DNA of 64,000 nt, taken from assembly GCA_013399115.1 (NCBI GenBank), contig VXAA01003989.1, forward strand, positions 1,436,997-1,500,996. Direction: 5' to 3'. The translations under genes and the position numbers were made by a program. Origin of the DNA: Anseranas semipalmata (lineage: Eukaryota; Chordata; Aves; Anseriformes; Anseranatidae). The notes beneath the pieces were generated by a model. The model saw only the letters and a list, made by a program, of their open reading frames with translations, was not told where the DNA came from and ran no database searches. Shown piece by piece: positions 38,614 through 50,000 of this stretch (position 1 is its first letter; each line of letters starts with the position of its first letter).

Positions 38614-41032
38614 TTCATAAAAAATTAAAAAAATTAAAAAAAAAAAAAAAAAAAAAAAGGGTTTGCAGTAGATGGAGGATGATTCATGCTTAAATATACA
38701 GCAGAATGCCACTCAGAATTCCCTCTTTTCCCTAGTCCTTGCTGTTTTGTGAGTCCAGCTAGGGAGGAACTATGATCAATTCTAACATATCTACATTTTC
38801 TCACCTTGCCCTTCAGCATTCCATCAGAGATAACACTGAAATCTGGTGCTCTTTTGACATCACACAAATAGCATTCTCCGTCTCTCGTCTCTCTTGCAGC
38901 CTGTTTTATCTTTCAAAAAACAGCAAATCTTCACATGAAGCTAAATGTTTAGCTGCAAAAAATGAAGTGTATGGAGGATATGCATGAATACAGAAAGTAG
39001 CAGGACTGTCACTGAATGGTCCTTTTTGGAGAAATTGGCCCCATTTCAGTGGTTAGTGAACAGCTGCCTCCCAGCTGATATTTATCAGCTAAAAACAAGG
39101 CGACACAAAATCTAGCAAAAGGGAGAGAGAGCTGTGAAAACTAGAGGGCTCTTTCTAGCTGTGCTCTGGAAGTGACTGGGCATTTATGTCCCAGACAAAG
39201 CAGCTCAGGTCTGTGCGACTAGCAGGCCTGCTCCCAGCAGCATCTCCTGCTGTGACGGGATGACACTGCTGAGTGCCAGCTAGTAAAAGAAACCAGAGCT
39301 GAAGCCCTGAAACAAGTCCCCAGATTGATATCTGGCGCAGTCTCCTGTATCCCTGAGCTGCAGAAGTAGGTCAGAAATTTATATGAGAGACCGTAGCATT
39401 TCTATCCAGGTAGCAAGTGCTTCCTTGCTTCTTCATTACATGTTTCTGAGGACTGCAATTTGCTGTAATTCAGAATGGAGCTGTGGAAGTTTTGTGGGGG
39501 AAGATTAGCATGCTAAGACGCCGGCACACCTCCAAGGCAGCTGCAGCTGGGTTGTCAATGAGTTGGTGGTGGGTGACACCCGGTTGTGAGAATGAGGACA
39601 AGGAATGTGGCACCCATGTAGGTATCCTACAGGAACTGTGGAAGAAAAAACCTGGGGCTGTGGGATCGCACAGATAGGAGAGCTGATGGAAAAGCATCAG
39701 GAGGGAACCACACAGAGATGGAAACCATCCATCGTTGCCCAGAGGAATCTGGGGCTGAGGTTATGTGGTACCAGCTTTAACATCTTGCTTATCTTACTAC
39801 CTAAGCTGGGAGTTTCTATCTGCTGGAAACAAAGTGGCAGTAGCAAATGCCTATTTTTTTCTAATTATTTCAGGTTTCGTGTACCTGTGAGTTTCATGGC
39901 AGGGCTGGATTCTCAGGGAGGACACCTGAGCACAGATCCCATGAGGCTCCAGCCAAGGACCACGGTGGTGAGGGAGGACACACTGCACCACCACATACAT
40001 TGTGCCCTGCAAGGGAACCAGGATGCCAGCCAGGAACTGTGAAGACTACTTTGAAGTTAAGTCCTGTTTTTTTGTCCTTCATTCATGTCTCAGGATGATC
40101 TCAGTTCTGAGTTTTTTTTTAAGGTTGCTCTGGTAATTTAATGATTCTCAGTGGGAATGAAAATGTTATTTACAAAAATTCCTTGCAAAAAAGTGACAAT
40201 TAACTGCCAGCAATTTTTGTAATGCATGCTGCAATCACAGCTACCAAAGCGCTGATTAAAACCAAGGACTACCCCTGTAGATACGTGGGGAAAATCATTC
40301 CTGGCCTCTCACAAATTGCAATTTAGTGTGCTGGCAAAACACCAAAGTGCCCGTGTTCATACCCAGCCATTAGAAGCACTGGAACAGTTTTTCATGTATT
40401 TCTCTGCTAAGGTTTGGTGTTAATGGAACAGGACATTCCAATAACCTTTTAAAAGGTTAGACTAATTCAGTTGTTTGCAAGAGCCAAGCTGTGTTAGTCC
40501 CATTGTTGGGTGGTAAGCAAAGGGAGGCAGCATAGAGAGGGGCAGGGCAGTATTTTAAGGTGTCTTCATGTAATAGTTGGTATAAAAGAACCTGTGAGTT
40601 GACCAGTAGGGAATTTGGCTTGCTGACGGGACCAAGGGGACAGAGAGCCGCAAGGAAATTGTCTCTTCTGAGCATCGCCAGTCCCTGAGCCAGGCCACAC
40701 CTGCACAGCCCTGATACTATCATCCTGGGATGAGAGGGATACATGGGGATGAATAATTCAGCTGCAAATCAGCTCTCCAACTGCACAGCCTTTTTTTTTT
40801 TTTTTTTTTCCTCTGGGTTTCTATTTTTAATTTAGATACTCCCACATGTGTTTTTGGTAGATTAGAGACATGAGAAATAAGAGAAGAAGGCTGATGCAGA
40901 CAGGTAACAGAGCCTGGGGGTGATGAAGGTTGAACTGACGCCAGCCTGGAGCAGGGCTGGTGCAGCCCTTCTGCCAAGGGCAGCACAGGGCTGCTGGCAT
41001 GGTCCTGCGAGGGGATGAGCATCCCTGAGTCC

Positions 41033-41084
41033 TTTTCACTTCAGTGGGAGTTGAAAGTGCTCAGCACTGCTTGGATTTAGACCC
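41033..41084. repeat. Short relic of an ancient amniote repeat
   Basis: TTTTCACTTCAGTGGGAGTT followed by GTGCTCAGCAC...GGATTTAGACCC resembles the widespread text 'ttgacttcagtgggagttg..gtgctcagcac..ggatcaggccc' of old reptile and bird repeats. It is short, so the call is tentative. Confidence 0.4.
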
Positions 41085-42054
41085 CTATGTTGGCAGTTAG
41101 AAAGAAGCAATGGTCAGCGGAGGTGTTCTTCCATGGGATGGACTTCAGGGGAATTGTGTTCAGTTTTGAGCTCTGTTACACATCTCCTCTATGCAAACCT
41201 TGTACATCCTCTGTCTTCTAGTTCCAGATTTGTTAATGAGAAAACCACTACCACTGCTTCCTTTGGTCTTCCCTGTCTAGCTATAATCTCTATGGAAGAA
41301 ACCATCACTGCTTGTTTATAGCTGTAGATTATTCATGGGGGGGCCTCTTCTGCTGTATGGTAGCATCTTCCTATCATATGTTTTAATCATGAACATTAGA
41401 AGGAGAGAGTTGTCAGAAGGGTTTGAGAAGATAAAAGTTTTTGGTGCAGCAGCTTAGTGAGGTGGTGAGAAATTGTAGGAAACAATGCGGAGGAAAAGCT
41501 GCCAATTTGGGCAAAAGTAAAATTATCATTCCATGTTCATCTTTGTGAGAACCCAGATTTCCAGAAGAGACTGGCTGGCATTTTCATTTGTACACTAGTT
41601 CCTACATATTATAAAACCTAAGATCAAAGCATAAGGGAAATCCTGTCATGGCTGAGAATCTTTTCTTTTTCCCTTTGCTGTGTATACAGTATTTTCCAAC
41701 AAATTACTGCAGATGAGTCCTAATACTGATAATAACTGTTTTTACAAAGTCTAGACTGCTCTTGCAAATTCCTGGCTGGTAAAGGCATTGGTGTGTTGCT
41801 GTGGACTCAAGGAAAGCTTTGAAATTTAGAGTAGTTTGCTCTCTTCTTGTTATATTACATGGAGTCTTATCTCTCAGTTATAAGTCACTGGATATGGGGA
41901 ACCTCTTAAAAATGAGCTAAGAGGGAAGCAAGTATTTGAAACCCAAAAGTGAAGGAACTAATGTGAGATCATCCAGTAGGCTACTGCCAGGACTGGGGAA
42001 AGCATTTAGATTTCCTGAGGCACTGTGTACTGTGCTGCACTTCCTCAGCATCTA

Positions 42055-42091
42055 AATAAAGGGCTTTATGTTAAAAAAAAAAAAAAAAAAA
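42055..42091 (+). other. AATAAA followed by A19: possible retrocopy 3' end
   Basis: AATAAA at 42055-42060, then 12 bases, then 19 A (42073-42091). That spacing is right for a transcript cleavage site, so the A run could be the fossil poly(A) tail of a retroposed RNA. I do not recognise any coding sequence upstream and found no clear target-site duplication, so chance in AT-rich DNA remains possible. Confidence 0.3.
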
Positions 42092-45000
42092 TCCCTTCTT
42101 TCTTTTTGTCTTGATCTTTGTGATCAAGAAAACCCTGGACTAAACCCTGCTAAACTAACTGCTAAAAAATAATTGCAGGACTAATTGCTAAGCTGCTTGA
42201 TTCCAGGTGAGGAAAACCTGATGCTGCTCCCACATTTTAGGGGGAAAAGAAGGGAAACAGAAAGGGAATCTGTAATGATGAGGAAGCCAACATCCTTCAC
42301 AACAGAAATTTCATGGCTAACTGTTCACAAAGCCTGGTGATCATTTTTAACCATGTGATATTCAGGAGACTGGAACAAAAAGCACTATTACTCTCAGTTC
42401 AGTAGGTAGGTCATTAGTCAACTAGCTAAATGTCCAATAAACTCCATTTATAATGTACCTTTGGCTTCCTTACTTCTAGGAAAAAGAGTGCCAACAAGAG
42501 CATGCGTCATGGTGGCTTCTCACACCAACATTTTACAAAAAGTAGCTACAATTTTAAAATACGAAACAACATGCCAGACATACAAAGGTTTCTCTTTCCG
42601 TCCTAAAACATGATTTTTATCTCCAAAAACTACACTTGCCTGCAGCCCCTGAACAGCAAGTCTACAGAACTGAAACAGAGTCTGGCTTGAGATAGAGAAT
42701 CCTTGGAGGCACTAAAGCAGGAATGGATTGCTTTATATCATTAGAAAGCCAAGACTGTCTACTTTCCTAAGGGATATAAAGCATTCAGTGTGCATCTGGT
42801 ATTTCACAAGATACTGAGCCATAGCACTGCCCCAGAATTATCTTTTGCATATGCATTGCAGACCATTTTAGAGCTTCTAAACTTTTATCAAAAATTGAAT
42901 TACTTTTCTTCTCTCTAATGGCATGTCTAAAGGCATGCTGCAGACATCTTATACGCCTTTTTCCCACCTATTTCTCCATTGCTTCTTCCAGATTTATAGA
43001 AATACAGGCACTAAAAATCCCGGACAGTCCTTAAGAAATCTGAATATCGCATCCATGTAGAAGCAGCGCTTATGTGCGCTGGGGATTCTAGGTGTCAAGC
43101 TACCTTCTACTCTTAATGCATTCAGTGGGCTTCTATATGTTAAAAGTAGAAAACGATATTTAAATTAAACAAAATTTAAATATGAAATAAGGTAACAATA
43201 TAAGTATTGGACTTGCAAAAAATGTCAAAACTGTAAACATTACATGCACTGCTTAGACTTAGGAATGTTAGCAGGAAATAATACGGCCAAAAAAGCCTTA
43301 GAAGTAAGAAGACTCAAAAGTAGGAATCTGATTGTATGATAGGCTGTACATATGGAGCACCTGAATGATGTCTTGGTATTTTGTTCACTTCACGCAAATT
43401 ATTTTTTACAAGTTCAGGCTGAAATAAAAAAAAAGTCTGATTTGACTACTGAAGCAACCCTGAACTCCTCACACAGGACACAAAGACAGGACACCTTGAC
43501 AGGTCACCTCAGCATCCCTGTGGGTCTGCATAGCGAAAAGCAAAACTTGCCTTGAATTCCAGAACATAATTTGGCATTGTTGAGTTTATTTATGGCAACA
43601 GAATCTAAAATGAGCCTTACTCTCCAAAGAGACACCTCCAACTGTTAAAAAATTGCAGTCATGTAAAAAGTCTTTCTTTGGTGAAATCCAACTACTTAAC
43701 ATTTAAAATATATTTTCTTTTTTTTTAGATACAACATATAGATCTTGAACATCTATTAAGCAGCAATATACTCCACTTTCCTATATAGTTTTTGTGACAT
43801 CTTCTTCTATATTTTCAGCTACAAGGAGAAAATGAGTGGCAGGTTTTATAACATCAAATCCTGAAAATGTGGTGTTAATTGGTATTTAGGAATTGCAGTC
43901 CAGAGCATTTAATGCTCCTATTAGTTTTCTTATTGTTGGGAAGCAAGAAAATTTCTATCTAGTACCAATGGATTTGAATAGTATATGTATGATAGCTAAC
44001 AACCACGATCATTCTATGGAGTGGACTTAATATCTCCATAATATATATGGCATTGAGATATATCTGTTTGATAGTAACATCAATAAATTGATAAAAATAG
44101 CAAAAAAAAAAAAAAAAGGGCTAAAGTTAAATCATAGTAGATGATCATTAGGAAAGACCGCCAGACTTCAAACAGCATGCACAATACTTTACCAATCCTT
44201 TTTTGCTTCCTTTCCAAAGTAAATTAAATTAAAAACTCCTTTAACAGGACTCAGAGCTGCAAACAGTGCTAATGAAGAATATAAGGTATCTGTAATTGCA
44301 TGAGACAGAAGGGGATCATAATAGCATCATAACTTTTTCAGCTGTAATATCTGCAATATTCTAAAGCAGCACAATATTCTCTTTGCTGGACTGTGAGCTG
44401 CCATCCTCTCTCCCCTGTGCACACCATCCCTGACAAAATGGTATCTAAATGCTCTTGTGCCGGTCCTGCTTGGGCTCTCCCAGCTAGATAGCCTTCACCA
44501 TTCCCAGATCTGGGATCCTTGAGGCTTTCAAGCTTTAGGAGTTGTAGCAGCCATGTGGCTGCCCTGGTGGCCCCCAGCTGCAGACCAGCATTTCTTTCCC
44601 CTTTCTGCTTTGCTATTGGTCCGAGTCTGACTTCTGACAGCAGACTATTAGCAACTTCACTCCTCTTAGGACTTTCCCATTTTTCATCTCTTGTGTTTGT
44701 TGATCATGGAGTCCTTATTGTGTCAGTAAGGTGTGGCACACAGAGTTGCACAAGACATCACACCATTTTTCATGAAGTACCAGGCTGTTTTTATGCACTG
44801 CTGGCCTTTCTGCAGATTCTCCTCCCCACACAGACATGACAAGAAGCAGCAGATTGGTAAAGGAACATAAAACAATAATTTTAAAATGCAGAGATGTCCT
44901 GCAGCCACCTTTACTACAGTCCATCATGCCCAGAGGACACAGGGGAACAAGGTGTTCACAAAAGCTATCCTCAGGGGAGGCGAGCTCACTTCTTTGGCTT

Positions 45001-46120
45001 CTTCTGGAGTCAATGAAGAGAACAGAGGTCTGACTTATGTACCCTGCGTTGCCACCGCTTGAGCTTTCCCCCTTAGTGAAAAGCCTTCCTCAGCTAAAAT
45101 AGGCCCTGGCGAACACTGCCTCCAAACCCATGGCCGGGGTGTGCTCCACGGGGCCCTGGGTGGGTTCCTCACACGCACAGCTCCTCATGTACCTAGGGAG
45201 AAAGTGACCCACGCAATCTGGCTACCTCAGGTATAAAACAGGCACAGTGTCCTGCCACAACAGAAGTCTGCTTGTCCTTTGCCACACTACCTGCTTTATC
45301 ACCCCAACAGCAAGGAGCTGCCAGGGTTTAATTTCTAAAAAATGACGACAGGGAAAGGTGTTGAGTCACTGTCCATGACCATTGTTCCTGTGCTTAGGTC
45401 ATTCTTGCATGAACAAATGATTTTCTTATGTCAATAAGGAGCGAATCAAGGTATATCCTTTGCTGAAATTGCATATCCTTTGTTTGAATCTGCTTTTTGG
45501 GAACAAGGAACATCCACTCCTGCCCGTCTCTAGCAAGTCGTTTCAACATGAGTGAGGAATGCTGAATGAGCTTATCCGGTGCATCCAGTATACCTGCAGG
45601 CAGTTTTGCTGAAAAATGTGCACTAGAACCTTCCCCCTGTCAAAAGTTACATTTTCTTTTTTGTTAAAGCATAATGATTTTTTGGGGTAGAAGAAAATGA
45701 TTTACAGAAATGTCAGCTTTACATTACACCTACCGGACCTTCAGGTTTCCCACTGTACTGTAGGATTTATAGCATGGCTATATCTGCCTTGCTTTGTGAT
45801 TCAGAGCTGATGTCTAAAGAGCAATGCTCCCGTCTTAAATGTTACTTCACAAGGTAATTCAGAATTTTTCCAGGGAAATAAGGACTTGAGTGACTAGTTA
45901 CAGTACTTCAAGGGGCCACCTTCATTACCAAACCTAGAACAGACCCTGGCTGTTCATGTCACATCATCTTTCCTGTTAATGGGTTGAATTTTGCCCTAAA
46001 AGTTCCCAGAGTTATTGGAAGAGGGAGGTTGTTTCCACTCTAGTGGAAGGTTGTTACAGGACCTCTCTGATGCAATAGTGAGAACCTGGTCTTGCTTTCC
46101 AGTCTAACTGTAATATGTCT

Positions 46121-46145
46121 ACTTTATTATTATTATTATTATTAT
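46121..46145 (+). repeat. (ATT)n microsatellite
   Basis: About seven consecutive TTA/ATT units in non-coding sequence. Confidence 0.9.
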
Positions 46146-46699
46146 CCTTTAATAGCTCTTTGTTCCTGGTATTAACCCAACCAACATATTCTTAGAAAGA
46201 AGTCAGTATCCTACCATAGCCTTTATTTTTTAGTCTAAGCAGCACTTTATATCACCTCTCATATGACATGCTTTGCGTTACCTCTCTGCACTTGTTGCAG
46301 ACGAATTCATCTTTCTTACGGAAAGGTGACAGGAGTTGCATGCTGTGCTGCAGATGTGCATTCATCCATGCCTTCTACAATTAAACTTTTTCTTTCTGCT
46401 GGAAATACCTTGTCTGAAGTATGCTATGAGCATGCACACCTTTTTCACAGCTTCATCTCATGGTCAATTCGTAGTCATCCTGTGATCATCTGTGACACCC
46501 AGAATTCTCTCCGCCTCAGTCATCTCTCTTCTCACTTAGAGAAGAAATTCCTCATTAACCCTGAAGTGCATGCCCTTACATTCCATTCTAATCAAACATT
46601 TCTTCCCATCTATGTACCTGTCAAAGTTAAAAAAGTTTTAATGTATGATAGTTGTCTTCTGTATTAGCAGTGTCCCTTCATCTTCAGATTTCAATAGCA

Positions 46700-47075
46700 C
46701 ACCTATTTCATATGCCAATGTAGTTAATGAAAATATTACCAGCACTGGTCCTAAAATTGACCCTTGAGGAACTCTTGCAGTAACTTGCTTCTTGGCTCTT
46801 CTCTTTTCTTCCTTTTCCTCTGCCCTTTTCCATCAATCAGTTCTTCCCCACCTTTCATGTCCTCTGTTAAGCTCAGTCTTCTTTTGCTTCATTAATATTT
46901 TCCCATTTAGAAGTGTATCAAGTGCTTTACTAAGGTCCAAATGAGATTTACCACATTTTCTATTTTGGAAAATCCATTATCTCATTTAAGGAAAGCTATC
47001 AGTTTATTCTGGCACCATGTTCCCCTGGTAAACCCAGGCTCCTTTCATCTTGTTTTCTGTTTAACTAGAAAAAAT
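46700..47075 (-). mobile_element. Old LINE reverse-transcriptase fragment (CR1/L3-like), antisense
   Basis: On the - strand, bases 46911-46943 translate as HLDLSKALDTL. This resembles the LDFSKAFDTV motif that holds the first catalytic aspartate region of non-LTR reverse transcriptases. Further 5' on that strand, AATAAACTGATAGCTTTCCTTAAATGAGATAA and the GGTTTACCAGGGGAACATGG stretch correspond to the 'FVKNKSCQTNLISFFD' region in decayed form, with frameshifts and stops. The + strand text at 46730-46790 (ACTGGTCCTAAAATTGACCC) also occurs in such elements. It is much older than the typical avian CR1s here. Boundaries are approximate. Confidence 0.5.
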
Positions 47076-50000
47076 AATTTAATCATTCTTTCTCCTTTAG
47101 TAATTATATTGTATGTAGAAATACAGAAGAAAAAAAAAGAGGTAAATCACTTTTACTACCATGTGAGGCATATTTATATCAATATACATATAAAGTACGT
47201 ATATACATATATATGTGCATATATGTTTATATATGCAGACAACATATACACATACATATGTGTATACAACAGTTTCCAAGCTGCAATGAACTTAATAGTA
47301 AATATTAGTATTTTAACTTTTCCATACAATAAAGATAATTTTTTGCTCATTAATTTTAAGATTTTCAGATATTTTCCTCCTGTTCTACTTCAGTCCTTCT
47401 TCCTGGAGCCAACTAACAGCTGAAAAGACAAACCTGGTGTGTGGGATGATTTTACCCAGCACTCAGATTGCTTCCTGCTGTCAGGTATCATTAGAAAGTT
47501 TAACTGCAATCTAGCTGTTGGATAATTGCTATGATGAAGTTTGGCCATCAGTTTCAATAGTCATATTGAATGGAAAATGTCCATTCACCACCTATTTTAA
47601 ACATGAGGTTCTGGCCCTTAATGAAAGAAACATCTCCACACAACAACAGTTTCATTAATGCGTGTCTTTATTCTTTCTTTTCTGAGGTGGTAGCACACCC
47701 TTTTGTAATGCACAAATTTACTGTGAAAAAGGGTGGTAGGGGCTGGGACAACCTAACAGTTTCCCTGCCACCAAAAGGGACAGGTTTCATCGTCTTCCTT
47801 CTGCTCCAAGCGCACCGCTCCACTGCTCTCAGCTGGACAAGCCCTGGCTTTGCGCTGGCTCTGGCACTCACTGAACCCTTTGCCAAGCCAGTTCACCTCC
47901 CTGGTGGGACAGGCGACCATTTCCTTTCCTTGCTGTTCTACTCCTCCCCCAGTTTCCAAACTTCACACTCCTATATATAATAAAGACAGGTGACATTCCC
48001 AGATGCATTTGAGTTGTGGATAACTTAGTGACAATATATCACCACAGGCAGAGTCCACCAATTCACCAGGACAGGGCTCTTAGCCCCATGACAGTAAATT
48101 CAAAACTTTAATGGTCTTAAAAAACACCTTTTTTTTTTTTTTTTCCCAGATTAAAGGTAAGAAACACAGAGCTCTGAATGCTGCAAAGGTGTAATTTTGC
48201 TCAGCACTCTGTATAACTAACTCTGAAAAACAACAAAATTGTGCTAGTAAGTTAGAAGATGGCCAAGATGAAAAAACAGCGTGGATTACTTTGCTTGAAA
48301 ACTGGACTGTTGATAAAGGGCAAAAAAGCAGAAGTACATTGATTTTGAGAACTTCTCTCCACCTATATGCACACACCTACTTGCAAACTTTAGTCTGAAT
48401 CGGTAACAAGCTGTTAACTGCCACAGATATTGGTCTAAACACTGGAGATGTGCATTTTGGGTTAAATATAGACACCCACCACAGTATAGGTGCTGCACAA
48501 AATCCCCTGAGAATGAGGCTCGCCTAGGACTTAGAGGACCCAGACCCATGTCCCAGCTCCCTGCTCAGGGGCCAACATCAGCCTGTTAAAACAATGCTGG
48601 TAAATACGATTGTACTAAGCCTTTATCTTGCACATTTTCAAAACCCTACCGTGTCACTCAGACAGGCCCAGCTTCCCAAGCATAGCCCCCTGGATGGGAG
48701 GAGGGCATTTACTTCTTATTTAGTAAATCTTTTTTTCCATTGACGCATCCTTTAAGTTCTTCATCTTGCAAAATCAAGAGATAAGGAACCTGTGTTGACT
48801 TAAATGCTTTGGATGACAAGAACCTCCTCCATCATCAAGGCCAGTCTCTGCTAGAGCGGATATCAACTGTACCACGTAATACTTTTATGAACAGATTAAG
48901 CTGCACCCCTAGTAATGTGACTGCTCTTGTCCAAATCCATTCCCCTCCCAAAAGTATAACTCTACCTTTTCTATCTGTCTCAAGTGTTTATTCTTCCATT
49001 ACCACAGTAATGTGGTAATTGAGTGCTTTTTAAATAAAATATATTGGAAAAATGAAGCTCCTATTTATCTTCATGAAGTCACTCAGAATTCTTCGCTTTG
49101 AGATCTGGGCTCTGATGGGGGATAGAGCTTTGAGAGTTTTTTTTTTTTTAATTTAGTCTATTAATTTCTTGCTTTTTTATATTCTTTATGCTGCTTTTTA
49201 ATCCTCTTTCTGTAGGAGGCTGGAAAAATACTAGTAATATTTTTTGATACTGGAGCAAAAGAGCAATGCCATTCTGGTAACTATCAGCAAAGGCAAAATT
49301 ATACTTGTACAAAAATCTGGGAAGCGTGTCTATTTAAGTGACAGACAACTGGGGCTCTTCTGCAGATTCCTCATACAGGAACTAATGAATTATCTAACTG
49401 CTAAATTATCTCCAGGCTTTGTGTTGATTAACAAAAATGCCAATAAATAAGTTAGTGCAAAGGCTATGCAATTCCGGAATGAAAAGAAAACAGGAGAATA
49501 TCAGCTTTATGGAAGATAGTTTACTATCAAATTTAGCATAAAGGCAAATACAAATTTCATTGTATCACTAATTTCCCATAATGAAAGGAGACTGTGCAAA
49601 CAGCCCAGATTAACCTGGGGAATGGGGAGATAATGGGAAAGCGGGGTAGGTCCCCTGTTAAGAAAAGTCTGAAGATCTCTTGCATTCATTCCATTACAAT
49701 AACACCCTACTATTTGAAGGCTTCAGCGTCTGATATTTTGGTACATCTGGACACTCTTGAATGTAGCAATGTCCTTGGTATAAACTCTGCTACTTCATTT
49801 ATTTGACTCATTTACACAAAAATGTAAGAACAAAACAGAGGCACAGTAGCCTCTAAGACCTCTGTAATTTTCAGTCATATCCCAAGCCCTCTCTCATTTA
49901 ACAAGAGTGCAATTGCCCCTGGTCTTTTTCTTTGACTCTTTTTGTGTTCATCATACATATAGCAGGAGAATTATCTTCCTTTCACAACTTGGCCAACCTT

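Larger units (their letters stand above)
38614..46699. other. Intergenic, no gene seen
   Basis: No credible exon. Contents include A23 after the gap, a T run at about 40791-40810, an AATAAA plus A19 pair at 42055-42091, a second AATAAA plus A16 pair at 44082-44117, a decayed repeat at 41033-41084, and an (ATT)n microsatellite at about 46121-46145. Confidence 0.6.

Noticed and set aside
38253..38712. Open frames spanning the N run
   Set aside because: They exist only because N codons are read through; no information.
46941..47423. 160-codon open frame, + strand
   Set aside because: Starts in the antisense of an old LINE fragment and runs through TA/CA low-complexity sequence, giving repetitive YIYTYIC-type translation.
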